Shown: positions 37,710 through 45,773 of the stretch, piece after piece
How positions within the stretch are numbered: position 1 is the first letter of the stretch
Layout of the letters: every line of letters begins with the position of its first letter
The notes under the pieces: generated by a model
What the model saw: the letters and a program-made list of their open reading frames with translations, nothing else
Told to the model about the DNA's origin: nothing
Databases searched by the model: none
Translations under genes and position numbers: made by a program
Assembly: GCA_946617675.1 (NCBI GenBank)
Contig: CAMOKH010000115.1
Coordinates: 1-60,429, forward strand
Direction of reading: 5' to 3'
From: an uncultured Prevotellaceae bacterium
Lineage (GTDB): Bacteria; Bacteroidota; Bacteroidia; Bacteroidales; Bacteroidaceae
DNA length: 60,429 nucleotides

Positions 37710-39992
37710 TTAGTTCTCGTCGGGAGTGTCAATGTCCCAGAGTATCTGCTTCTGAGCCTCGTCGTAGCGCATGGTGACGGTGTCGCCGGGAACCACGTCG
37801 CCGGCGATGATGAGTTTCGACAGCGGACGGCGTATCTCCTTGCGGATGATGCCCAGAATAGGTCGTGCGCCGTAGTGGGCGTTGAAGCCTACGCTGGTGA
37901 CGTACTTGCGTGCTGACTCGTCGATTTGAAGTTTGATATTCTGCTCGCTGAGTGTCTTCAGCAGGTTCTTGATATGGATGTCGAAGATACGGTTGATCAT
38001 CTCGGACGTGATAGGCGAGAAAGGCACAATCTCTGTCAGGCGGGCCAGGAACTCGGGGCGGAACTGGCCTTGCATCACCTCCAGCAGCTGGTCGTGTGAA
38101 GGCACGCGGCCTTCGCCGAACGACTTGAAGATGTACTCGGAACCGATGTTCGACGTGAAGATGATGAGCGCGTTCGAGAAGTCGCCCACACGGCCCAGTC
38201 GGTCGTGCAGTTTACCCTCGTCGAGAATCTGCAGGAATAAGTCGAACACCGACTTGTGGGCTTTCTCAATCTCGTCGAACAGTACGACGGAGTAGGGGTG
38301 CTGGCGTATCTGGTTTACCAGCAGGCCGCCCTCCTCGTAACCGACGTAGCCCGGAGGTGCACCGTAGAGCAGGGCCACGGAGTGCTCTTCCTTATACTCC
38401 GACATGTCGAAACGCAGCATGGCAGTCTCGTCGTCGAAGAGGAAATTAGCCAGCGACTTGGCCAATTCGGTCTTACCAGTACCCGTCGGGCCGAGGAAGA
38501 AGAACGAACCCATGGGCTGCCCCTTCTTGTTTAGGCCAGAGCGGCTTTCGAAGATGGCATCGAGGATACTCTTGATGGCGTGGTTCTGGCCTACAACACG
38601 GCGGTGCAAAATCTCCTCGGCATTGCCCAGCTTCTCGCGCTCCTCGCTCTGGATGTTACCCATTGGTATGCCTGTCATCTTGGCCACGACGTCGCGGACG
38701 GCCTCCTTCTCAAGGGTGATATCCGTTTGAGTTGTTTCGGGTGTGGGAGCCTCGGCGTTGAGGGCTGCCAGTTCAGCGGCAATCTTCTGTGAGGCCATGG
38801 CGCGGTCGAGTAGGTCGAGGGCGGACGACGGCAGACGGCGGTCTGGCATGTAGCGCTTGGCCAACCTGACAATCTCGGCGGGTACATCGTCGCCGATGGT
38901 CATCTTGTGAAACGTCTCGTAGCCTTGGCGCTTGGCTTGGATAATGGCAACGGCCTGTTCCTCGTTTGGCTCCTCAACGGTAATTTTCTCAAAGAATGAC
39001 GTCAACTCCTTGTCCTTCTCAATATCCTTCGTGTAGCCGTCGACAGTCGAGGTGATGACTACCTGGAGCTGGTTTTTCGAAAGCAGACGCTTCAGTCCGG
39101 GCAGGATGCCGTTGAGCATGGACTGCTTTTCCTCAACGCGATGGAAATTCTCGATGACCAGCAGCGGCTGGGTCAGCTGTGCCAGATTCTCGGTTACTTG
39201 TTTGAAGCGGTCTTCAATCTCGCCTTTGTAGCTGACGCCCTGGCTAAGGGCTATAAGGTCGAGCTCGTATGGCTGTAGGGCTTCGAGCGAAGCGGGCACC
39301 TTCTTGTCGCGAACGCGCTGGAGTATACTGTAGATGAGGCTGCTCTTACCTACGCCAGTCTCACCTACAATGAGCAGGTTGGCACGGTCCTTACGGGCCA
39401 GCACCTCCGTAATGGAGAGTACTTCGCCGTCGAAGCCGATGATGTCGGCCTCGGGTAGTTCGTGCAACATGTCGGTGCAGTAGTCGTCAGCGGGCGCACC
39501 GCTGCCCGACACCTTATTATATATAGAGGGGGCTGAGGCTGGCTTCGCTGGTGCACCCGACTGTATTTGACTGAGAATCTTGTCGGCCTGCAGCGGCAGG
39601 GTCTTTAATTGTTCGTAGCTGAAGCCAATGCCCGGTGTGACGAGAGAGGCCAGCAGGCAGGGAGCCGTAATCTCTGTCAGGCCGCATTTCTCGCTGATGT
39701 CCTGTGCCTCCTTGACCACCTGCTCGGCGTCATGCGACAGTTCTATACCTTTCATCGGGTAGGGCGACTTGTCGCACTGTTTCATGCGCATATCGGTCCA
39801 GTCAACCAGGTAGTAGTAATCCTCGTCGAGTGTGTCCTCAATGTAGTTCACCAGCCCTGCACTCTTGTGCAGCAGGGCGCGCAGAAGGTGTGCAGGCTCA
39901 ATCTTGGGCGACTTGTTGTCGTTGGCAAATGACTGTGCGATGTGTAGCACGTCGAATGGTAGGTTTTCTAATAGTTTCGCGTATTTGTCCAT
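37710..39992 (-). CDS. clpV: T6SS AAA+ sheath-recycling ATPase ClpV (TssH)
   Basis: 760 residues. A Clp_N-type domain (~1-150), NBD1 with Walker A GETGVGKSSLI near residue 210, NBD2 with Walker A GPTGTGKTELAK near 500, Walker B VVLFDEIEKAH and a C-terminal ClpB D2-small domain (FNAHYGARPILGIIRKEIRR). NBD1's Walker B reads LLVIENFHRV, without the usual acidic pair (DE), so hydrolysis in this ring may be weakened. ClpV pulls apart contracted TssBC sheaths. ClpB/ClpC chaperones differ by having a long middle domain and an intact NBD1. It is the second gene of the operon. Confidence 0.93.
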   Translation of the reverse strand: MDKYAKLLENLPFDVLHIAQSFANDNKSPKIEPAHLLRALLHKSAGLVNYIEDTLDEDYYYLVDWTDMRMKQCDKSPYPMKGIELSHDAEQVVKEAQDISEKCGLTEITAPCLLASLVTPGIGFSYEQLKTLPLQADKILSQIQSGAPAKPASAPSIYNKVSGSGAPADDYCTDMLHELPEADIIGFDGEVLSITEVLARKDRANLLIVGETGVGKSSLIYSILQRVRDKKVPASLEALQPYELDLIALSQGVSYKGEIEDRFKQVTENLAQLTQPLLVIENFHRVEEKQSMLNGILPGLKRLLSKNQLQVVITSTVDGYTKDIEKDKELTSFFEKITVEEPNEEQAVAIIQAKRQGYETFHKMTIGDDVPAEIVRLAKRYMPDRRLPSSALDLLDRAMASQKIAAELAALNAEAPTPETTQTDITLEKEAVRDVVAKMTGIPMGNIQSEEREKLGNAEEILHRRVVGQNHAIKSILDAIFESRSGLNKKGQPMGSFFFLGPTGTGKTELAKSLANFLFDDETAMLRFDMSEYKEEHSVALLYGAPPGYVGYEEGGLLVNQIRQHPYSVVLFDEIEKAHKSVFDLFLQILDEGKLHDRLGRVGDFSNALIIFTSNIGSEYIFKSFGEGRVPSHDQLLEVMQGQFRPEFLARLTEIVPFSPITSEMINRIFDIHIKNLLKTLSEQNIKLQIDESARKYVTSVGFNAHYGARPILGIIRKEIRRPLSKLIIAGDVVPGDTVTMRYDEAQKQILWDIDTPDEN

Positions 39993-40028
39993 AATCCTAT
40001 ATAGTTATTGGTTGTTAAGGTACTTATT

Positions 40029-40586
40029 TTATAAAGCCATCAGGCTCTGCTTGGGCACATAGGCGATTGCCACGGCAGCCACGCCGTCAATCTGAACCAC
40101 TACGTGCTTATTGTTCTTAATACGCTTGATAACGCCCTCTACGCCGGCAAAGTAGCCTTCGGTGACACGGACGCGGCATCCGGGCTTGGCTAAGAAACTG
40201 CTATATTTGAGGAAATGAATCAGCTTATGGTCGGCACTGGCCACCCTGATGAAATTCTCCATCTGGCAGTCGGGCACACGCATGATTTCCTTTCCTTGCC
40301 CGTCGCTGGCGGTTTTCATGATGTAGCGCATTGGTTCCAGACTGCGGCGAGTCATCTTCAGCATCGTGATTGTCTCCTGTGTGGAGTGAACGAATATCAG
40401 GTTGTGAATGGCTGGCACCAGTTCGTATTTGCGATGGTCGCCTGTGCCCGTCACCTCATACTGCATCGGTAAGAAGTTTTCAATGCCCAGTTCGTCAAGC
40501 TGGTCCTTGATCTTCAATTCCCGTTTGTAGGTTACCCTCATAGGGAACCATTCTCTCGGTCCGTTAGCTAAGTTGTTTAGTTTCAA
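40029..40586 (-). CDS. UpxY/RfaH-like NusG paralogue, probable T6SS-operon antiterminator
   Basis: 185 residues. An N-terminal NGN domain (REWFPMRVTYKRELKIKDQL, FLPMQYEV, LVPAIHNLIFVHST) and a C-terminal KOW domain (PGCRVRVTEGYFAGVEGVIK, HVVVQIDGVAAVAIAYVPK). This is the architecture of UpxY regulators that open Bacteroides capsule operons, and of RfaH and LoaP, which let RNA polymerase pass terminators in very long operons. As first gene of a 30-kb operon that contains an internal terminator-like hairpin, an antitermination role is likely. No ATG is in frame before the essential Trp; TTG at 40586 is the only good start, which would keep its level low. It is not the housekeeping NusG. Confidence 0.85.
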   Translation of the reverse strand: MKLNNLANGPREWFPMRVTYKRELKIKDQLDELGIENFLPMQYEVTGTGDHRKYELVPAIHNLIFVHSTQETITMLKMTRRSLEPMRYIMKTASDGQGKEIMRVPDCQMENFIRVASADHKLIHFLKYSSFLAKPGCRVRVTEGYFAGVEGVIKRIKNNKHVVVQIDGVAAVAIAYVPKQSLMAL

Positions 40587-40617
40587 TTGGTCAGTGTTTT
40601 CGAGTAAAGAAGAGGGT

Positions 40618-40643
40618 CGCTACAATTTAGTCAATTTGTAGCG
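40618..40643 (-). promoter_or_regulatory. Hairpin in the T6SS operon leader
   Basis: CGCTACAA (40618-40625) pairs with TTGTAGCG (40636-40643) around a 10-nt AT-rich loop. It lies in the 5' leader, 32-57 nt before the antiterminator's start codon. With no U-run it is not a terminator. It could be a polymerase pausing or antiterminator loading site, or an operator. Confidence 0.45.
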
Positions 40644-40752
40644 GCGGCGTAGTAATATACGTTTCCTTTTCACTTCTTCTGCACTGATTCCCAGTAGCAT
40701 TGCAATGAATAATTGTTACGCGAACTTATGGTTAGGTTGCGTTATTCAGTTG

Positions 40753-40784
40753 CAAAGATAATTAAAAAAAGCGGAACTGGCAAA
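40753..40784 (-). promoter_or_regulatory. Main promoter of the T6SS operon
   Basis: Minus strand: TTTG (40781-40784), 20 bp, TATCTTTG (40753-40760), an exact Bacteroidetes consensus. Transcription would start near 40749, leaving a leader of ~160 nt before the first gene. The region 40587-40854 otherwise holds the leader hairpin, a CATTGCAATG palindrome (40698-40707) and the divergent dnaB promoter. Confidence 0.75.
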
Positions 40785-40825
40785 TTTTTTGTCCTAAAAA
40801 TCTTCGTAAGCGGCATTTTTTTTCG

Positions 40826-40833
40826 TAACTTTG
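40826..40833 (+). promoter_or_regulatory. -7 box of dnaB (TAACTTTG)
   Basis: TAACTTTG lies about 21 bp before the dnaB ATG at 40855. No clean -33 TTTG at the expected distance. Its position shows that the in-frame TTG at 40831 is promoter sequence, not a start codon. Confidence 0.5.
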
Positions 40834-40854
40834 CAGCCCCAAAACAATAGAAGT

Positions 40855-42420
40855 ATGCCTGACAACAGTAATAACAGCAACAGACGACCACCGCGGCACA
40901 CACCGCAACCAGTAGACAATACCTATGGGCACCTGCAACCGCAGGCCCTCGAGGTAGAGAAGACCGTGCTCGGCGCACTGATGATCGACAAGGACGCCTA
41001 TTCGGTGGTGTGCGAAATCCTTCATCCCGAGAGTTTCTATGAACCCCGCAACCAGAAGGTGTATGCCGCCATTCGCGACCTGGCAATGGCCGAGAAGCCT
41101 GTAGACATCGTCACCGTGACCGACCAACTGGCGAAGTCGGGCACGCTCGAGGACGTGGGCGGACCGGTGTATATTGCCGAACTGTCGGGGCGTGTGGCGT
41201 CGTCGGCCAATATCGAGTATCATGCCAATATCATTGCCCAGAAGTATCTTGCACGCCAGCTGATACAGTTTGCCAGCGATGTTGAGACGAAAGCCTTCGA
41301 CGAGACGATTGACGTGGACGAACTGATGCAGCACGCCGAGGGAGCGCTGTTCGAACTGTCGCAGAAGAACATGAAGAAGGACTACACCCAGATAGACCCC
41401 GTAATCAAGAATGCGATGGACGTTATCAATAAGGCGGCGCAGAACAAGGACGGACTGACGGGTGTGCCCACGGGCTACCACGCACTCGACGACAAGACCA
41501 GCGGCTGGCAGGCCAGCGACCTGGTGATTATAGCCGGGCGCCCGGCCATGGGTAAGACGTCGTTCGCGCTGTCGATGGCCAAGAATATTGCTGCCGACTA
41601 CAAGGTGCCGCTGGCTTTCTTCTCGCTCGAAATGTCGAATGTCCAGCTGGTGAACCGTCTCATCTCGAATGCCTGTGAGATTGAAGGTAAGAAGATTCTG
41701 AACGGCCAGTTGCGCCCCGACGAGTGGGAACGCTTAGACAAGCGCGTGAACACACTGCTCGGTGCACCGCTTTATGTGGACGATACGCCCGGACTGTCGG
41801 TATTCGAGCTGCGAACGAAGGCGCGCCGCCTGGTTCGTGAGCACGGCGTGAAGATTATCATGATTGACTACCTTCAGCTGATGAATGCCAACGGCATGAG
41901 GTTCTCAAGCCGCCAGGAGGAGGTGTCGACCATTTCGCGCTCGCTGAAAGGTCTGGCCAAGGAACTGGACATTCCGATTCTGGCCCTGTCGCAGCTGAAC
42001 CGTGGCGTTGAGAGCCGCGAGGGTGCAGAGGGTAAGCGTCCGCAACTGAGCGACCTGCGCGAGTCGGGTGCTATTGAGCAGGATGCCGACATGGTGGTGT
42101 TTGTTCACCGTCCGGAGTACTACCATATTTATCAGGACGAAAACGGACAGGACTTGCACGGTAAGGCTCAGATTATCATAGCCAAGCACCGTAAGGGTGC
42201 TACCGGCGACGTGACGCTGACGTTCCGCGGTGAATTTACGCGCTTTGAGAATCCAGAGGATTCGCGTATCGGTTCGCGGAAATCATCGGGCGGCGAGGGC
42301 GAGATCAGAGGCTCCATCATGAATGGTGACGACGTGGGCGGACCGTTCATACCCGGCCAGACCGACCCCTTTGCAGGCGGACCGATACCATCGCCGGAGA
42401 ATGGCGAAGTGCCATTCTGA
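40855..42420 (+). CDS. dnaB: Replicative DNA helicase DnaB
   Basis: 521 residues from ATG 40855. An N-terminal collar domain (~35-140, EVEKTVLGALMIDKDAYSVV), a linker, and a RecA-like core with Walker A AGRPAMGKTSFALSMA, the IIMIDYLQLM Walker B and the LSQLNRGVESR and SGAIEQDADMVVFVHRPEYY motifs typical of DnaB. It is the hexameric helicase that unwinds the replication fork. It is transcribed divergently from the T6SS operon with a 268-bp gap. Length and motifs are standard, with no intein. Confidence 0.97.
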   Translation: MPDNSNNSNRRPPRHTPQPVDNTYGHLQPQALEVEKTVLGALMIDKDAYSVVCEILHPESFYEPRNQKVYAAIRDLAMAEKPVDIVTVTDQLAKSGTLEDVGGPVYIAELSGRVASSANIEYHANIIAQKYLARQLIQFASDVETKAFDETIDVDELMQHAEGALFELSQKNMKKDYTQIDPVIKNAMDVINKAAQNKDGLTGVPTGYHALDDKTSGWQASDLVIIAGRPAMGKTSFALSMAKNIAADYKVPLAFFSLEMSNVQLVNRLISNACEIEGKKILNGQLRPDEWERLDKRVNTLLGAPLYVDDTPGLSVFELRTKARRLVREHGVKIIMIDYLQLMNANGMRFSSRQEEVSTISRSLKGLAKELDIPILALSQLNRGVESREGAEGKRPQLSDLRESGAIEQDADMVVFVHRPEYYHIYQDENGQDLHGKAQIIIAKHRKGATGDVTLTFRGEFTRFENPEDSRIGSRKSSGGEGEIRGSIMNGDDVGGPFIPGQTDPFAGGPIPSPENGEVPF

Positions 42421-42429
42421 CCGACCGTG

Positions 42430-44106
42430 TCATTCAGAGTATTTAGCTATCAGCCCGTCGGCTTGGGTATCGCCCAGCTCACGGGCTTTTTGCAGGTTCT
42501 TGATGCCTTCAGCCTTCAGGCCTTTCACGCACTGGGCCACGCCAAGGAACAGGTAGCCGTCGCTGTAGTCGGGGGCTATCTTGATGCACTCCTGGGCCGT
42601 GGCAATCGCTTCGTCGGTCATGCCTACACGTACCTGTAGCGAGGCCTTCTCGGCGTAGTAGAGCTCGTTCTTGGGTGCCATCTGTATAGCGCGGTCAATG
42701 TCGTTGAGGGCTTGCTGGAAGAGTCGCCCGCCGACCTCGGCCTGGAAGCGCAGGTAGTAGAACCGGTCGTTGACTGAGGTAGCCATCAGCTTCTCATACT
42801 CGTTCAGGTCGCTCACAGCCTTGCGATTCTGTTTGGCGTCCATCAGCACCTGTGCACGGGCCAGCAGATAGGGTGCCGCCTCTTTGAGGTAAGGCTGGCT
42901 GAACATGGCTACACAGCTGTCCAGAAGTGCTATCTGGCTGGTGGTGTCGTTGAGCGCAGCCTTGCAGCGCGAAGCCTCGTAGAAGACGTCGGGCGAGCGT
43001 AGGTCGCTGTTGAAGAGCGTGGCGTAGACGTCGGAAGCCTCGGCGTACTTCTTCTGGGCGTAGAGGATGGTGGCCACCTGGTGGCGGTAGATGGCTTGTG
43101 GATTGATTTTGTCGGCCTCGCGGGCCTCGTTCAGAGCCATGTCGAGCGACCAAGGCTCGTAAGGCATCTGGCTCATGTAGATTTCCTTCTGGTAGATGAG
43201 CTTCGAGTAGTTAAAGTGAGCCTCGTCCTTCTTCTCGGCTACCCGGATGGCCTGCTCCATGTCGCGGGCGGCATCGTCGAAGTCCTTGTCGATGAGTTTC
43301 GTTTGGGCGCGGTAGGTGTAGCCGTCGGGGGCACTGGGGAATCGCGTGATGAAATCGTCGATGAGTTGAACGTATTCGGCCGAGTCTAACGAGGCCTGGC
43401 CGATGTAGAGCGCAAGCACGGCCTGGTTGAAATCAGTGGGCAGGTCTTTCTTGATCTTGGTGCTGCGCAGGGTGGCGTCGTTGATACTCAGTCCGCTGAT
43501 GGTGAGCGAGTCGGCAAAGCGTGCGCTGACGGCGTAGCTCAGCGTGTCGGCCGTATTCTGCCTGTAGGGCTGCTGCATGAGTCCTACGACTTCGCCAGCC
43601 TCGTTGATCAGCGGGCAGTTGGCCGTGCCTTCGGGCATGGTCAGGGCCACGGTATAGTAGGCATGGCCGGTGGCAGTGGTCTCGGTCTTGCGGATGGTGC
43701 CGGCGACGGGCTGTCGCGTCTCGTGGTAGGGCAGCAGCCACACGGACGCCCCCTCGGCAGCCGAGGTATTGGCTACGGTGAGTGGCACAGTCTTCTTGGC
43801 CGACACGCGGAACTTGGCGATATCGTAGGTGTCGTTGGCTCCGAGCATGCACTCGACGGGCAACTCCTTGCCCTGAGCATCGATGACGACAGCCGACGAG
43901 GCGCCCTTGAAGGGGGCGAAACTGCTGACGGCCTCACCCTGTTCGCCTGTAAAGAAGCCGTTCGAGCTGCCTATGAGTGTGCCGTCGGCATCGAATGTCT
44001 TCAGCGTGAATACCGACTTGGCTGCCTTCTTCGTCCAGCCAGGCTGGGCGGTGGCAATTGAAAGTGGCAGTAAAAGTGAGAAGGCTAAAACCAGTATTTT
44101 CTTCAT
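42430..44106 (-). CDS. Exported trypsin-like-fold and TPR protein
   Basis: 558 residues. Signal peptide MKKILVLAFSLLLPLSIATA. Residues ~25-210 resemble a trypsin/HtrA-type β-barrel (AAKSVFTLKTFDADGTLIGS, SNGFFTGEQGEAVSSFAPFK, LINEAGEVVGLM), but the expected catalytic His (GFF-T-x-x-G-x-AVSSFAPFK has Ser/Phe instead of AAH) and the GDSG-like Ser (here NCPLINEAGEV) appear to be missing, so it is probably inactive. Residues ~260-550 are TPR repeats (FNYSKLIYQKEIYMSQMPYE; AKYSE end). It acts in the periplasm, probably as a scaffold. It converges on dnaB with a 9-bp gap and lies 4 bp after recN on the same strand. Confidence 0.75.
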   Translation of the reverse strand: MKKILVLAFSLLLPLSIATAQPGWTKKAAKSVFTLKTFDADGTLIGSSNGFFTGEQGEAVSSFAPFKGASSAVVIDAQGKELPVECMLGANDTYDIAKFRVSAKKTVPLTVANTSAAEGASVWLLPYHETRQPVAGTIRKTETTATGHAYYTVALTMPEGTANCPLINEAGEVVGLMQQPYRQNTADTLSYAVSARFADSLTISGLSINDATLRSTKIKKDLPTDFNQAVLALYIGQASLDSAEYVQLIDDFITRFPSAPDGYTYRAQTKLIDKDFDDAARDMEQAIRVAEKKDEAHFNYSKLIYQKEIYMSQMPYEPWSLDMALNEAREADKINPQAIYRHQVATILYAQKKYAEASDVYATLFNSDLRSPDVFYEASRCKAALNDTTSQIALLDSCVAMFSQPYLKEAAPYLLARAQVLMDAKQNRKAVSDLNEYEKLMATSVNDRFYYLRFQAEVGGRLFQQALNDIDRAIQMAPKNELYYAEKASLQVRVGMTDEAIATAQECIKIAPDYSDGYLFLGVAQCVKGLKAEGIKNLQKARELGDTQADGLIAKYSE

Positions 44107-44110
44107 TTTT

Positions 44111-45769
44111 TCAGTGCTTTAATAGTTCTTTTGCGTGCGCAATGGCGGCGGCGGTAACGTCGGAGCCGCTGAGCATCTGGGCAATTTCGTTGATGCGCTC
44201 GTCGGCGCCGAGCTCCTTCATGGTGCTCGTCGTGCCGTCGGGGGTGTCGGTCTTCGTCACCTTGTAGTGACTGGTGCCGAGGGCGGCAATCTGAGGCAGG
44301 TGGGTGATGCTGATGACCTGACGGTCAGCCAGTCCCATCTCCTGCATCATTCTGGCCATCTGCTCGGCTACGCGGCCGCTGACGCCGGTGTCAATCTCGT
44401 CGAAGATGATGGTGGGCAGTTTCACGGCACCGCTGATCATGGCTTTCAGGGCGAGCATGACGCGTGCCACTTCACCGCCGGAAGCCACCTGCGAGACGGG
44501 CTGGAGTGGGGTGGAGGTGTTGGCCGAGAAGAGGAACTGCACCTTGTCCTGGCCGTGAATGCTCAGCTCAGTCGGCTCCACGGCGATGGCAAAGCGGACG
44601 TTAGGCATGCCTAAGGGAATCAGCCGCTCCTGCAGTTCGCGCTCTACCTGGCGGGCTGCCTTTGTGCGCAGCTTGGTGAGCTGGTCGGCCTGCTTCTGGC
44701 AGTGTGCCTTCAGCTGCGTACACCGAGCTTTCAGTTCGTCTAAGGCATCGTCGCTATTCTCGATGGCCGACAGCTTCTTCTGTAGTTCTGTCTGCAGGGC
44801 TATCAGTCCGGCTACGCTGTCAGTGTGGTATTTCTTCTGCAGGTCGTAGATACGGTCGAGCCGGGCATTGACGGCATCCAGTTCCGAGGGGTCGAAGTCG
44901 ATGTTGTCGAGATTGGCATTAACCTCTTGTGCAATGTCCTTCATCTCGATGTAAACGGAGTCCATCCTTGTGGCCAGCTCGGCGGCGGCAGGAAACACGT
45001 GGCCAATACCTTTCAGGGCGTTCATGGCGTTTCGAAGCTGCCCGACAGTTCCCGTCTCGTCGCCCGACAGGGCGTTGTCGGCCTCGTAGAGGGCGCTCTT
45101 GATGTCCTCGGCGTGAGTCATGGTCTCGCTCTTCTGCTCAAGTTCCTCTTGTTCGCCTTCGGTGAGCCTGGCATCGGCGAGTTCGTCGTGCTGGAACTTC
45201 AGGAAATCAGCGTTTTGGCGGTTCTGCTCAATCTCTGACTCCAGTACCTCCAATTGGCGGCAGGCCTCGTGATAGTCAGCGAAAGCCTGCTTGTAGACCT
45301 TCTTCTGGGCTTCGTCGGAGGCAATGATGTCGAGGACCGAGAGCTGGAAGTCCTGCTGGCGGAGCAGCAGGTTCTTGTGTTGTGAATGGATATCGACCAG
45401 CTGCTCGCCCAGTTCCTTGAGTGTCTGTAGCTGTACGGGGGTGTCGTTGATGAAGGCGCGGCTCTTGCCGGCGGCAGTCAGTTCGCGGCGAATGATGGTG
45501 TCGTCAGGGTCGTACTCAATGTCGTTGTCGGTGAAGAATGGCTCCATGTCGTAGCGCGACAGGTCGAAGCGGGCTTCGATGACGCACTTGTCGGTGCCGT
45601 GTTTCAGAGCCTTTGAGTCGGCCCTCTGTCCTAAGAGAATTCCGATGGCTCCGAGGATGATGCTCTTGCCCGCCCCGGTCTCGCCAGTGATGACTGAGAA
45701 TCCCGGGTGCAGTTGTATGTCGAGCGTATCAATGAGTGTGAAGTTCCTGATATGTAGCTGTCTGAGCAT
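44111..45769 (-). CDS. recN: DNA repair protein RecN
   Basis: 552 residues. SMC-like ATPase: N-terminal LRQLHIRNFTLIDTLDIQLH with Walker A VITGETGAGKSIILGAIGIL, a long coiled coil (~150-360) and a C-terminal half with the signature VASGGEVARVMLALK, Walker B PTIIFDEIDTGVSG and ISITHLPQIAALG. It supports double-strand break repair by holding broken ends together. Length and motifs are standard. It sits in a minus-strand run with the DUF4835, exonuclease and dnaN genes upstream. Confidence 0.97.
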   Translation of the reverse strand: MLRQLHIRNFTLIDTLDIQLHPGFSVITGETGAGKSIILGAIGILLGQRADSKALKHGTDKCVIEARFDLSRYDMEPFFTDNDIEYDPDDTIIRRELTAAGKSRAFINDTPVQLQTLKELGEQLVDIHSQHKNLLLRQQDFQLSVLDIIASDEAQKKVYKQAFADYHEACRQLEVLESEIEQNRQNADFLKFQHDELADARLTEGEQEELEQKSETMTHAEDIKSALYEADNALSGDETGTVGQLRNAMNALKGIGHVFPAAAELATRMDSVYIEMKDIAQEVNANLDNIDFDPSELDAVNARLDRIYDLQKKYHTDSVAGLIALQTELQKKLSAIENSDDALDELKARCTQLKAHCQKQADQLTKLRTKAARQVERELQERLIPLGMPNVRFAIAVEPTELSIHGQDKVQFLFSANTSTPLQPVSQVASGGEVARVMLALKAMISGAVKLPTIIFDEIDTGVSGRVAEQMARMMQEMGLADRQVISITHLPQIAALGTSHYKVTKTDTPDGTTSTMKELGADERINEIAQMLSGSDVTAAAIAHAKELLKH

Positions 45770-45773
45770 AATA

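Noticed and set aside
10576..40586. Extracellular contractile injection system or prophage tail locus instead of T6SS
   Set aside because: ClpV, TssK-, TssF- and TssG-like proteins, VgrG and Bacteroidetes TssD are T6SS features; there are no tape-measure, capsid or lysis genes.
40029..40586. Housekeeping NusG
   Set aside because: Sequence is of the UpxY type, it has a TTG start, and it is not next to secE/rplK/rplA as nusG normally is.
40831..40854. TTG start for dnaB at 40831
   Set aside because: This TTG is part of the TAACTTTG -7 promoter box; the ATG at 40855 is the real start.
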